DNA of 64,000 nucleotides. Source: Vicinamibacteraceae bacterium. GTDB taxonomy: Bacteria; Acidobacteriota; Thermoanaerobaculia; Multivoradales; Multivoraceae. The notes beneath the pieces are model-generated. The model was given only the letters and a program-made list of their open reading frames with translations, was not told where the DNA came from and made no database searches. This document shows positions 44,238 through 53,332 of this stretch, in pieces. The stretch covers positions 1-64,000 of the forward strand of contig JAAXHG010000178.1 of the NCBI GenBank assembly GCA_012270995.1, read 5' to 3'. Position 1 is the first letter of the stretch, and the number at the start of each line of letters is the position of its first letter. Position numbers and translations under genes: made by a program.

Positions 44238-45287
44238 TCACACCGTCCTGGGCGGCCTCGCAAGCAGCAGCGCGAAGAACTCGGCCTCGCTCGAGCAGGT
44301 CCGCGCGGCCCGAATCAGCTCTTCGGCCGGCAGGTCGTCAAGCTTCGCCAAGCGGCCCTTGAAGCCTGGATCTGCGGCGACCCCGCGCGTCTCCAGGATC
44401 CCGACGACGCCTTTCAGCATCTCGGCACGGCCTTCCGCGAAGCCCTCGGCACGGCCTGCGGCGAAGCCCTCCGCGCGGCCTGCGGCATAGCCTTCTTCGT
44501 GGCCTTCCGCTCGCTCGCCGCGCAGCCAGGGATCGTCATCCGGACCCGTGCCCTCGGCGGCGCCCAATGCGCGCCCGACACGGCGCAGCGCCGCCAGAGT
44601 CTCTTCGGAGGTGGACGGTTCATTGAGCGCGCGGTGAATCTCCTCCGCCGTCCAGCCGGGGAAGGCCCGGCTGCTCGAAGTCTCCTGGAACCCGCCGTCT
44701 TCCAGCGCATGGATCGTCAGGCCGGAGCGGCGGGACTTCGGCCGGTTCGGCGACGGCGCGTCCGGCACGTCCACCCAGACTTCCGGAAAGCCCCACGCCT
44801 CGTAGATCCAGAGCTTTCGCCGCCGGACGTCGGTCGAGTAATCGACTTCGAGCACTACATCCGGCCGCTCGCGGCTGTCGATATCGACGTCGCGTTCCCA
44901 GACGTGGTACTCAAGCGGATGCAGGTAGAGAATCTGGTCCGCCTGCATCAGGACCTTGCGCTCGCCGCCCGGGTCATAGCGAACCAGGTCCGTCGTTCCG
45001 AAGGTCTCGATCGGCGAACCCCTCGACGCGGCTATCCGCTCCGCAAGCCGCGCCAGCCGCTGCGAGGGCTGCTCGTGAAACCGAGTCGTCGGTTCGCGCA
45101 CGATGACCGCCGTCTCGGTACGCGCCTCCCAGTACTCGACTCGGCCGTCGTAGTCCCCGATCTTCTCGCGCGAGATGCTCTCCGCCCGGCAACCGGGGAA
45201 ATCGGCCAGATCGAGCGGCGCCTCCTCGGGATCGCCCAGACCCCCGGATCTCGTCCGGAACGCCGCAGTCTGGACCGGCTCAGCCAT
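44238..45287 (-). CDS. Uma2-family (DUF820) restriction endonuclease-like protein
   Basis: 349 residues. The Uma2 fold (about 60-200) has PDVVLEVDYSTDVRRRKLWI and YEAWGFPEVWVDVP, the PD-(D/E)xK-type core common in mobile-element-rich genomes. The C-terminal part carries near-exact repeats of AAGRAEGF. Probably a nuclease of unknown target. Start ATG 45287. Confidence 0.75.
   Translation of the reverse strand: MAEPVQTAAFRTRSGGLGDPEEAPLDLADFPGCRAESISREKIGDYDGRVEYWEARTETAVIVREPTTRFHEQPSQRLARLAERIAASRGSPIETFGTTDLVRYDPGGERKVLMQADQILYLHPLEYHVWERDVDIDSRERPDVVLEVDYSTDVRRRKLWIYEAWGFPEVWVDVPDAPSPNRPKSRRSGLTIHALEDGGFQETSSSRAFPGWTAEEIHRALNEPSTSEETLAALRRVGRALGAAEGTGPDDDPWLRGERAEGHEEGYAAGRAEGFAAGRAEGFAEGRAEMLKGVVGILETRGVAADPGFKGRLAKLDDLPAEELIRAARTCSSEAEFFALLLARPPRTV
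44429..44497 (-). repeat. In-gene tandem repeat encoding AGRAEGF units
   Basis: Near-identical 24-bp units within the Uma2 gene give the peptide pattern AAGRAEGF-AAGRAEGF-AEGRAE. They are imperfect at the DNA level. Confidence 0.6.
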
Positions 45288-45415
45288 GTCCCGAAGTTAC
45301 CACCGCGCTCGGCGCCGCGGCGGGCCTCGCCGCTGGAGCGGCTGGCTGTCCGACCCTTCCCGGCTGCCCGGCAGCGACGGGCGATCAGGCAGCCGTTGGC
45401 CCGGCCTGGGCCTGG

Positions 45416-47089
45416 TCAGTTGTACCAGTAGACGTGCTCGTCGTCCGTAGCGTCCGGCTGGAGCAGCGTCTTGTCGATGTTGACCGGGCTTCGGGTGGCC
45501 CAGGGCCAGATCGGCGGCGCCTGCTCCTCGTTGTGTGCGGCGAGGAGCTTCTTCAGGGCAGCGACCCGCTCCGGCTCGGAGTCGGCGAGGTTGTGCTGCT
45601 CGGTGGGGTCCTTCTTCATGTTGAAGAGCCATACCCCCCCGGGCGGATCGCTGATCTGGAGTTTCCAGCCGTCGGCGAGGACGACCTGGTAGCCGCCGGT
45701 GCGCCAGAAGAGCCGGTCGTGGGGCGCGCCCTCGACTTCGCCCAGGACGTGCGGCACCAGGTCGACGCCGTCGATCTTCCGGTCGCCGGGCAGATCGACT
45801 CCGGCCGCGGCCGCCGCGGTAGCGAAGACGTCGAAGCCGTGCACCGGGGCTTCGTAGGTCTGGCCGCCGCTGAGGCGAGCAGGCCACTTCAGGAGGAACG
45901 GCACGTGGATGCCTCCTTCGAAGAAGCTGATCTTCCAGCCGCGGAACGGCTCGTTGACGCGCGGCAGACCGATGTAGGCCGGCGCCCCATTGTCGGAGGT
46001 GAAGAAGACGAGCGTGTTCTCTTCGAGGCCGTTCTCGCGCAGCGCCTCGAGCACCCGGCCGACGCTGCGGTCTAGCGAGCGCACCATCGCGGCGTACACC
46101 CGCAGGCGATGCTCCTCGATGTGGGACAGTGCCTCGTAGTCGGCGCGCAGCGCCTGGAGCGGCGTGTGCACCGCCCAGTGCGCCAAGTAGAGAAGGAAGG
46201 GCCGGTCCTTGTTCGCCTCGATGACCTGGACCGCCTGGTCGGTGTAGTAGTCGGTCAGGTACCCGCCGGGTTCGAAGGCGGGACTGTCGTTGAACGACGC
46301 CTCGTAGCGCATGAAGCGCCACAGGAAACGGTCGATCCCATCGAACTCCTGCTTCGAGTTGACGACGTTCGGGTCGTCCTCGGGCAGGTACAGGCCGCTC
46401 CTCATGAGCAGGCTCTCGTCGAAGCCCTGCTCGTGGGCCCGCATGCCGTCGCCCACACCAAGGTGCCACTTGCCGATGTGCACGGTGTGGTAGCCGGCCG
46501 GCTTGAGCAGTTCGGCGAGCGTGATCTCTGACGGCGGCACACCCTTCTCGTCGATGGGAAGCGAAGCCCCTTCCGTGTTGCCGCTCGTCTGCCGGAGTCT
46601 GCCTTCCCTGCTCGAGAGCCGGGGCACCATCGTGGCGAACCCCGGCGGCGTCGGCGTGAACTCGAAACCGAAGCGGGTGCCGTAGCGGCCGGTCATCAGC
46701 GCGGCCCGCGACGGCGCGCAGGTGCCGTTGGCCGAGTAGCCGTTGGCGAAGTGGACGCCGTCCCGGGCCAGGGAGTCGATGTGCGGGGTCGGTACCGTGC
46801 CGCCCGCGACGCCGCCACCGAGCCAGCTCAGGTCGTTCCAGCCCAGGTCGTCGGCGAGGATGACGACGATGTTGGGCGGCCGCTCGCCGGCGGGCCGTCC
46901 TTCGGGATCGGCGCCGGACTGCCAGTCGATCGTTTGAGTCGGACCGATCTCGGCTGGCTGCTGCTGGGGTGGCTGGGTCGCTTGGGGCGTGCTCTGCCGG
47001 TAGGCAACCGCGCCCGCGGCGGCGGCCGCGAAGGTCGCGGCGAGCCCGAGGGCGACCAGGCCGCGTCGTGCGCCGCATCGATTCATCAT
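45416..47089 (-). CDS. Sulfatase (arylsulfatase family), exported
   Basis: 557 residues. The formylglycine site is CAPSRAALMTGRYG with Cys124; the metal Asp pair is in ILADDLGWND. N-terminal hydrophobic signal (about 10-30), so periplasmic. The cysteine form needs a formylglycine-generating enzyme, which is not in the window. It hydrolyses sulfate esters; the substrate is unknown. ATG 47089 is followed by a second ATG. Confidence 0.9.
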   Translation of the reverse strand: MMNRCGARRGLVALGLAATFAAAAAGAVAYRQSTPQATQPPQQQPAEIGPTQTIDWQSGADPEGRPAGERPPNIVVILADDLGWNDLSWLGGGVAGGTVPTPHIDSLARDGVHFANGYSANGTCAPSRAALMTGRYGTRFGFEFTPTPPGFATMVPRLSSREGRLRQTSGNTEGASLPIDEKGVPPSEITLAELLKPAGYHTVHIGKWHLGVGDGMRAHEQGFDESLLMRSGLYLPEDDPNVVNSKQEFDGIDRFLWRFMRYEASFNDSPAFEPGGYLTDYYTDQAVQVIEANKDRPFLLYLAHWAVHTPLQALRADYEALSHIEEHRLRVYAAMVRSLDRSVGRVLEALRENGLEENTLVFFTSDNGAPAYIGLPRVNEPFRGWKISFFEGGIHVPFLLKWPARLSGGQTYEAPVHGFDVFATAAAAAGVDLPGDRKIDGVDLVPHVLGEVEGAPHDRLFWRTGGYQVVLADGWKLQISDPPGGVWLFNMKKDPTEQHNLADSEPERVAALKKLLAAHNEEQAPPIWPWATRSPVNIDKTLLQPDATDDEHVYWYN

Positions 47090-47298
47090 TCTCGTCCTTT
47101 CGAGTGGTTGGGGCGGTAGCCTACGAGATCAACGCGATGGGTCCTCACCGGCGGCGCGTGAGCTTGATGGCAAGGACCGGTTGATGCCTCGGAGCATGAA
47201 CCGGTACCATCCCTCTTCGCGAACCCAACATCGCCCCGGTGCCCGGTCGGACATTGGGGAGGTTCGTCCTCAGGCGATACCGGAAAGCGGAGAACCAC

Positions 47299-48231
47299 AT
47301 GCACCGCATAGCGCTGCTCCCTGCCGTTCTCTTCATCTGCCTTCTGTTTGCCGTCACGACTGCAACACATGTGCAGCCAGCGGCGGCACAGAACAACTCC
47401 TCCAGGATCGCCTTCGTATCCACTCAGGACGGCAACCCGGAGATCTACGTCATGAACGAAGGTGGCTCCGACCTGACGCGGCTGACCAACAATCCGGGCT
47501 TCGATGGTGCCCCGACGTGGTCGCCCGACGGCACCCGGATCGCATTCGCATCATCTCGCAACGACAACGCCGACATCTACATCATGAACGCCGACGGCTC
47601 CAACGTCGTCCGTCTCACCAGCCACGCGGCCAACGACGGCGGCCCCTCCTGGTCGCCCGACGGCTCGATGATCGCCTTCGATTCGAATCGCAGCGGCAGC
47701 TCTCAGGTGTGGCGTACCAACGTCGACGCCGGAAACTGGGGATACAACCTCACGCAGCTCACCGAAGACCATCCTCTGGGGCGCGTAAACAACTTCGTCG
47801 CCTGGTCGCCCGACGGTTTGTGGATCGCCTTCGAAGCCGACCGTGACCGCGACGACCCGGAGATCTATCTGGCCAACGCCGTCGATGGCACCAACCAGCA
47901 GCGATTGACGTTCACTCGTGCTCTTGACGAGGTCCCCAGTTGGACACCCGACGGCAGGCAGATCGTCTACTCCACCGATCGCGACGGGGCACCGCAGAAC
48001 GGCAACTATGAGATCTACATCATGAACGTCGATGGCTCCGACAAGCGCCGTCTGACCACCGCCCCAGGTGCCGACTCCAACCCTTCGGTGTCGGCCGACG
48101 GCACCCGGATCGCCTTCGATTCTTCGCGCGGCGGAGGGAGGGAGATCTATGTCATGAACCTGGATGGCTCCAATCCGATTCGACTGACGGGCACAGGATC
48201 CAACAGCAACCCCGCCTGGTCACCGTTCTAG
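47299..48231 (+). CDS. TolB-like beta-propeller protein (PD40 repeats), exported
   Basis: 310 residues. Signal peptide (about 1-30) and at least six WD40-like PD40 repeats with the phrases PEIYVMNEGGSDLTRLTNNP and SPDGTRIAFASSR in regular alternation. Such blades occur in TolB and periplasmic scaffolds. No Pal partner is nearby, so it is a TolB-like solitary propeller. ATG 47299 starts the signal. Confidence 0.85.
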   Translation: MHRIALLPAVLFICLLFAVTTATHVQPAAAQNNSSRIAFVSTQDGNPEIYVMNEGGSDLTRLTNNPGFDGAPTWSPDGTRIAFASSRNDNADIYIMNADGSNVVRLTSHAANDGGPSWSPDGSMIAFDSNRSGSSQVWRTNVDAGNWGYNLTQLTEDHPLGRVNNFVAWSPDGLWIAFEADRDRDDPEIYLANAVDGTNQQRLTFTRALDEVPSWTPDGRQIVYSTDRDGAPQNGNYEIYIMNVDGSDKRRLTTAPGADSNPSVSADGTRIAFDSSRGGGREIYVMNLDGSNPIRLTGTGSNSNPAWSPF

Positions 48232-48302
48232 GCGGGCTCAGGGCTAGAGTAAGACGGATGCCGCTCCCGGCATCCGAATCAGAGAGAGGGAGCGTTCGAC
48301 CC

Positions 48303-49517
48303 ATGAAGAGAGGCCGACTTGCGTTGCTCGCCCTTGTCCCGATGTTCCTGGCCGTTCCGGCGTTCGCCCAGGACAGCGTCGAGAAGGAGAACGAAAGAGT
48401 GAAGGGCGCTCACGAGAACCAGCCCGCAGACGCGCGCCGGGACGATCTCGGCATCACGGTGCCGCCCATTCCGACGAGCCATCCGGGCCGCCGCTACCCG
48501 GCGGAGCACGACTTCCCGACCGGCCCGGCCATCGGGGAGCGCCTGCCCGAGTTCGAGCTGCCGAACCAGGACGGCGAGCTGATCGACTTCCACGCGGACC
48601 GGGGCGACTCGAAGGCGGTCGTCGTCTTCTATCGCTCCGCCGTCTGGTGACCGTACTGCCGCACGCAGCTGGTCGAGCTGCAAGACAACCTGGAACTCTT
48701 CCACGCCGAGGACATCAAGGTCTACGGCATCAGCTATGACACGCAGGAGCAGTTGAAGACCTTTGCGGAGGATCGGGACGTTACCTACGACCTGCTCTCC
48801 GATGCCGACTCGGCGGTCATCAAGCGCTTCGGCATTCTGAACACGACGATCGATCCCGACGCGGACGTGCTCAACCGGGCGACCCAGAAGGGCTTCTACG
48901 GGATTCCCTTCCCGGGTGTCTACGTCACTGACCGCGACGGCCGGGTGACGGAGAAGTTCTTTCACCGCCACTACGCCACGCGCACTTCGGCCGGGACGAT
49001 TCGCGACAGCGCGATCGGCCGCATCCTCGCCAAGCACGAGGTTCCCGCCGCGGAACTGGGCGACGAGCACGTCGAGGTGTCCGTCTTCCTCGCGGACGAG
49101 GCGCTCAAGTTCGAGTACGCGAGCACCCTCCACGTGCGGTTCGAGGTCGCCGACGGCTACCACATCTACGCGGATCCTCTTCCCGACGGCTTCATCGCCT
49201 CCACGGCGACGGTGGTGCCGACCAAGGGCGTGAGAACAGGCGAGCCGGTCTACCCGCCGACCTCCGAGCGCGAGTTCCCCCAGCTCGGCGTGACGCTCAA
49301 CGTGTACGAGGAAGGCACGACCGACATCGCCATCCCGATCGCGCTGAACGCCGAGATTCTCAACTGGCCGATTCAGGACAAGCCGACCGAGATCGAGATC
49401 CCGGTCGACGTCGTCTACCAGGCCTGCAGCGAGACGGTCTGCTACGTGCCGAAGGAAGAGACGGTCGTGCTCAAGGCGCCGATCGAACCGCTGGTGATGC
49501 CGGGTCGGCGAAGATAA
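48303..49517 (+). CDS. Probable selenoprotein: redoxin (UPYC) fused to DsbD-alpha-like domain
   Basis: 404 codons read through TGA 48648 as Sec116. Signal peptide ([20 protein letters not shown]). The redoxin domain runs to about 240, with [30 protein letters not shown], then Sec-Pro-Tyr-Cys and [21 protein letters not shown] second domain has [18 protein letters not shown] and [14 protein letters not shown] (Cys375, Cys380), like the N-terminal domain of DsbD. Homologues carry Cys-Pro-x-Cys there. A SECIS-like hairpin follows. Without Sec, translation would end after Trp115 and lose the active site. Confidence 0.82.
48648..48681 (+). promoter_or_regulatory. Candidate bacterial SECIS element
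   Basis: TGA (48648-48650), 14 nt, then GCAGCT (48665-48670), loop GGTCG, AGCTGC (48676-48681): a perfect 6-bp stem. The apical GGTC starts 21 nt after the TGA; E. coli fdhF has a GGUC loop at about the same distance (memory). It would bind SelB-GTP-Sec-tRNA. Confidence 0.75.
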
Positions 49518-49633
49518 GGCCTGCAATCCGACGCCTCCGCGCGTCGGTATGCTTGTCGGTGCGCGAACGGAACCCCTCGCGCGGGGAGGCGTCCATAACA
49601 CGCCACATCGTCCAGGCCGAAACCCCCTGCGGG

Positions 49634-50938
49634 ATGACACCCGGGTACATGCCCGGGTTCGGCAACGACTTCGAGACCGAAGCGCTGCCGGGCGCGCTGC
49701 CGCAGGGCCAGAACAGCCCGCAGCGCTGCGCGTACGGCCTGTATGCCGAGCAGCTCTCGGGGACCCCGTTCACGGCGCCCCAGGGAGAGAACGAGCGCAC
49801 CTGGTGCTACCGGATCCGCCCCTCGGTCAGACACACGTCGCGCTTTCGGAGCATCGACCTGCCGTACTGGCGTTCGGCGCCCCACATCGTCGACGACGTC
49901 GTCTCTTTGGGGCAGTACCGCTGGGATCCGGTGCCCCATACGGCGGAGGCGCTGACCTTCCTGACCGGCATGCGCACGATGACGACCGCCGGCGACGTGA
50001 ACACCCAGGTCGGGATGGCCGCCCACGTCTACCTCGCCACCGATAGCATGGTCGACGAGTACTTCTACTCGGCCGACTCGGAGATGCTGGTCGTGCCCCA
50101 GGAGGGACGGCTCGTCTTCTGGACGGAACTCGGCCGGATCGACCTCGAGCCGCGCGAGGTCGCGATCCTGCCGCGCGGCATGGTCTTTCGCGTGGAGGTC
50201 GCGGACGGCCCGGCCCGGGGCTTCGTGTGCGAGAACTACGGCGCGAAGTTCCGCCTGCCCAACCGCGGACCGATCGGCGCCAACTGCCTCGCCAACCCCC
50301 GCGACTTCAAGACGCCCGTCGCGGCGTTCGAGGATCGCGAGGTCCCGTCACGGCTGGTGATCAAGTGGTGCGGCCGCTTTCACGCGTCGGACATCGGGCA
50401 GTCGCCGCTCGACATCGTCGCCTGGCACGGCAACTACGCGCCTTCGAAGTACGACCTGGAGGCCTTCGCGCCCGTCGGCGCGATCCTCTTCGACCACCCC
50501 GACCCGTCGATCTACACGGTCCTGACCGCGCCCTCGGGCGTGCCCGGCACCGCCAACATCGACTTCGTGCTCTTTCGCGATCGCTGGAGCGTCGCGGAGC
50601 ACACCTTCCGGCCGCCCTGGTACCACAAGAACATCATGTCGGAGCTGATGGGCAACATCTACGGCATCTACGACGCCAAGCCGGAGGGCTTCGTGCCGGG
50701 CGGCCTGTCGCTGCACAACATGATGCTGCCCCACGGCCCCGACGCCGACGCCTTCGAGGCCGCGACGTCCGCCGAACTGGCGCCGAGGAAGCTCGAGAAC
50801 ACGATGAGCTTCATGTTCGAGACCCGCTTTCCGCAGCACCTGACCGAGTTCGCGGCCCGGGAAGCGCCGCTCCAGGACGACTACACGGACTGCTGGACGG
50901 GGCTCGAGAAGCGCTTCGACCCCGCGGACGGTGGGTGA
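49634..50938 (+). CDS. hmgA: Homogentisate 1,2-dioxygenase
   Basis: Opens the homogentisate ring in tyrosine/phenylalanine breakdown. Family signature [22 protein letters not shown] is split here into [12 protein letters not shown] and [10 protein letters not shown]; iron ligands lie in the [12 protein letters not shown] and [15 protein letters not shown] stretches. ATG 49634 fits the family start; a TTG at 49553 would add 27 residues. 434 residues. It converges with the extradiol-type dioxygenase gene, 24 nt apart. Confidence 0.92.
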   Translation: MTPGYMPGFGNDFETEALPGALPQGQNSPQRCAYGLYAEQLSGTPFTAPQGENERTWCYRIRPSVRHTSRFRSIDLPYWRSAPHIVDDVVSLGQYRWDPVPHTAEALTFLTGMRTMTTAGDVNTQVGMAAHVYLATDSMVDEYFYSADSEMLVVPQEGRLVFWTELGRIDLEPREVAILPRGMVFRVEVADGPARGFVCENYGAKFRLPNRGPIGANCLANPRDFKTPVAAFEDREVPSRLVIKWCGRFHASDIGQSPLDIVAWHGNYAPSKYDLEAFAPVGAILFDHPDPSIYTVLTAPSGVPGTANIDFVLFRDRWSVAEHTFRPPWYHKNIMSELMGNIYGIYDAKPEGFVPGGLSLHNMMLPHGPDADAFEAATSAELAPRKLENTMSFMFETRFPQHLTEFAAREAPLQDDYTDCWTGLEKRFDPADGG

Positions 50939-50962
50939 AGCGTTGCGCCGGAGAGGGTCGCG

Positions 50963-51931
50963 CTACTTCGCCACCTGCTCGAACAGCCACGGGCAATCGA
51001 TGAAGGGCGGCGACTGAACGCCGCGGGAGGCGAGGTCGATCCGGCGGTTGCGCGCCTGGGTCCTGGCTTCGTCCGGCAGGTCGACCCAGTCGTGACCCCA
51101 GAGGCTCGGGCCGTCCAGGATTTCGACGGGCTGCCAGGTCGCCGGGTCGATGATCCGGCCGCCCCAACCGTTCTCCACGAAGAAGCCGGAGGGGGTCTTG
51201 GCGTAGAACGACGTCATGAAGTCGTTGGTGTGTCGACCCAGGGTGAACCCCACCCGGTCTTCCCCCGCCAGGGCCAGGTCGTAGCCTTGTCCGACGTCGT
51301 CCAGGGACTGGAACTCGACCATGAAGTGGTGGAAGCCCCTCTCTCCGGAGGCGACCATCGCCAGGCTGTGGTGGCGTCCGTTGACGTGGAGGAAGCGGAT
51401 GGGAACCGGCATGTTGCCGAAGTCGCTGAGCTCGAAGCCCAGGAGGTCGCGGTAGAAGGCGAGTTGCTTCTCGATGTCGGCGACGTGCAGGACCGCGTGG
51501 CCCATGCCCAGCGGACCCGTCTTGAAGCCCGTGATCGTCCTGCCCGACACGAAGGGCTCGCTCGCGCGCATCGGATTCCACACCAGTTCGACGCGGTTCC
51601 CGTCCGGGTCGTGGCAGACGAGAAGGCGCTCGACGAAGCGCCGGTCGGCGAGCTCCGAGCTTCCCCATTCCACCTCCACGCCGGCCGCGTCGAGCTTCGC
51701 GGCGAAGCCCTCGAGATCGTCTTCGCCGGCCACCTCCCAACCCATGAAGGAGAGCGTGTCGCCCGGTTCGTCCGAAACCAGCAGACGCTGCTCAAAGTCG
51801 TCCATCCGGTAGGAGAGGGATTTGCCGCCCCGGTCGACCTTCTGCATGCCGAGCAGGTTGCAGGCGAAGTCGTTCCAGTCGTCGAGCTTGTCGGAGCGGA
51901 CACCGAGGTAGGCGAGGGAGGCTGTGTTCAT
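50963..51931 (-). CDS. Type I extradiol (VOC) dioxygenase, BphC-like
   Basis: 322 residues with two VOC modules. The second holds the probable metal ligands: His in GHAVLHVADIEK, His in HHFMVEFQ, Glu in GFFVENGWGG. The first module starts SLAYLGVRSDKLDDWNDFAC. The layout is that of 2,3-dihydroxybiphenyl/catechol ring-cleaving enzymes rather than 4-hydroxyphenylpyruvate dioxygenase. ATG 51931 has AGGAGA upstream. Substrate unknown. Confidence 0.85.
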   Translation of the reverse strand: MNTASLAYLGVRSDKLDDWNDFACNLLGMQKVDRGGKSLSYRMDDFEQRLLVSDEPGDTLSFMGWEVAGEDDLEGFAAKLDAAGVEVEWGSSELADRRFVERLLVCHDPDGNRVELVWNPMRASEPFVSGRTITGFKTGPLGMGHAVLHVADIEKQLAFYRDLLGFELSDFGNMPVPIRFLHVNGRHHSLAMVASGERGFHHFMVEFQSLDDVGQGYDLALAGEDRVGFTLGRHTNDFMTSFYAKTPSGFFVENGWGGRIIDPATWQPVEILDGPSLWGHDWVDLPDEARTQARNRRIDLASRGVQSPPFIDCPWLFEQVAK

Positions 51932-51998
51932 GGTTCGTTCTCCTGGAATGGGACCGTGACTGAGTATGCTCCAAACGGACCCGCGAAGGAATAGATCG

Positions 51999-52883
51999 GT
52001 GACGAATACGAAGCAGTGGATCCTGACGGCCATCGTCCTGCTGGGCTTGGCGCCCGCGGCGGCGCAGGACGCACCGAGGGCCGAGTCGGGCGCGCAGGCT
52101 GCCAACGGCGAAACGGCGCGCCCGCTGTCGGCCTTTTTCGGGCTGGACAACGCCCTGCCGGCCATGGCTAATCTCCTCTGCCAGGGCGCATCCGGGCAGG
52201 ACGGCATGCCGATCGTGCTGTCCCATACCGTGGACGCGGAGACCTTGCAGGCCGAGGACTTCCGGATCGTCACGCGGTCGGGGTCCGAACGCACTCCCAT
52301 CTGTTCAACGCTCCGGCCGGCCGGCGATCCAGGCGAGCTCAGGACCGTGCTCCTCATCGGCGAGTTCGGCGACGCGGCCGGCGACCCACCGGCAAGAGTG
52401 CTCGTTTCAGGCGACCTGTTTTCGGATGGAGTGACGGGCGATCCGGTGAACTTCCGCGGCACGGAGACGAACGTAACGCCGCTCGATGCCGGACCCTCTC
52501 TCGTGTTCGCGGAGGTGGTAGCCGAGGACCGATCGTCCACGGAGAGCCGGGGGTCTTCCTGTCCGGAGGGCATCCAACAGGTGGTCCGGGCGACCTGGGC
52601 CGGCGGCGTACGACTGCCGGATGGCGACGACCTTGGCGACGCCGAGCGCGCCCTCTATCGCGTGACCGTGGAGCGCCCGGACGGCTCGACGGACGAGATC
52701 GTTCCGGCGGCGCTCGCGGATCTGGGCGACAATGACAACAACCACCTCCTGTGCCTCGATACGTCCGCCCCCGCGGTCTCCGTCAGCTTCCCGGGTGGTC
52801 ACCTCGTCGACCCCAATCGAGACCTGAATCCCGACACGCGGGTTGCGGTCAGCGGGTCAGAAGACCCGCGCACCCAGAGATAG
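51999..52883 (+). CDS. Secreted protein of unknown function
   Basis: 294 residues with a signal peptide (about 1-23, ILTAIVLLGLAPAAAQ). I recognise no domain; there are short beta-rich segments such as MPIVLSHTVDAETLQAEDFR and several cysteines. The last codons (SGSEDPRTQR) are encoded by a partial copy of the dispersed palindromic repeat, so the natural C-terminus may have been replaced. GTG 51999 has AAGGA upstream. Divergent from the dioxygenase gene. Confidence 0.6.
   Translation: MTNTKQWILTAIVLLGLAPAAAQDAPRAESGAQAANGETARPLSAFFGLDNALPAMANLLCQGASGQDGMPIVLSHTVDAETLQAEDFRIVTRSGSERTPICSTLRPAGDPGELRTVLLIGEFGDAAGDPPARVLVSGDLFSDGVTGDPVNFRGTETNVTPLDAGPSLVFAEVVAEDRSSTESRGSSCPEGIQQVVRATWAGGVRLPDGDDLGDAERALYRVTVERPDGSTDEIVPAALADLGDNDNNHLLCLDTSAPAVSVSFPGGHLVDPNRDLNPDTRVAVSGSEDPRTQR
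52850..52880 (+). repeat. Dispersed palindromic repeat, copy C (partial)
   Basis: CAGCGGGTCAGAAGACCC followed by GCGCACCCAGAGA: the hairpin GGGTC/GACCC plus the common end. It is identical to the corresponding part of copy B at 58780. It encodes the end of the secreted-protein gene. Confidence 0.85.
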
Positions 52884-52942
52884 GGCCTTGCCGGGGGGGC
52901 GCTCTCTACTGGAGCCGCATCGCCCGGATGCCGGCCAGAAGG

Positions 52943-53140
52943 CCGATGCACCGACAGGGCCGCCGACATCCCGTACGGGCTGCCCACGCGCGCCGGTGCC
53001 CTTGATGCGGTTCCCGCCGATGTGCCGCCGGCATCCCGTACGGCTGCCCACGCGCGCCGGTGCCCTTGATGGGGATTCGTTCGCCACATCGGCGGTTCCC
53101 GCCGATGTGCCGCCGGCATCCCGTACGGGCTGCCCGCGCG
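52943..53140 (+). repeat. Three ~65-bp direct repeats with tRNA-Glu-like ends
   Basis: Units begin near 52943, 53010 and 53096, each containing CATCCCGTACGG and GCTGCCC then ACGCGCGCC(GGTGCCCTTGATG); the last unit is partial. The shared ATCCCGTACGGGCT part equals the 3' end of the neighbouring tRNA-Glu read from the opposite strand. No gene occupies this stretch. Confidence 0.8.
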
Positions 53141-53156
53141 CCCCGCGGGGCGCGCG
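53135..53156 (-). terminator. 22-bp palindrome after tRNA-Glu
   Basis: CGCGCGCCCCG followed by CGGGGCGCGCG is a perfect palindrome immediately 3' of tRNA-Glu (which reads leftward). It is a very stable hairpin without a T-run; a transcription stop or processing signal. Confidence 0.55.
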
Positions 53157-53232
53157 TGGTAGCCCGTACGGGATTCGAACCCGTGTTACTGGCGTGAGAG
53201 GCCAGCGTCCTAGACCCCTAGACGAACGGGCC
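53157..53232 (-). tRNA. tRNA-Glu (anticodon CTC), CCA encoded
   Basis: Minus strand: acceptor GGCCCGT with ACGGGCT, D arm GTCT/GGAC, anticodon stem CTGGC/GCCAG around CTCTCAC (anticodon CTC), T arm ACGGG/CCCGT with loop TTCGAAT, discriminator A and CCA. Confidence 0.96.
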
Positions 53233-53332
53233 ACGCGTGCGCAGGGCCGCGCAATTTAGCACAGCCCCGTGGGGGTGGTTCGGTCCGCCGAACTCGGAAC
53301 ACACCGTCGAGCCATGGTGTTAGGTTGCCGTA

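Noticed and set aside
48648..48650. TGA read as an ordinary stop giving a short 115-residue protein plus a second gene at 48753
   Set aside because: It would remove the redox motif, the same frame continues with family similarity directly after the TGA, and a SECIS-like hairpin is correctly placed.
50963..51931. Naming this gene 4-hydroxyphenylpyruvate dioxygenase because of hmgA next door
   Set aside because: Motif layout and length fit a two-module extradiol enzyme better.
50963..52573. Extended start for the extradiol dioxygenase upstream of 51931
   Set aside because: The extra part is antisense to the secreted-protein gene and lacks similarity; ATG 51931 has a good ribosome site.
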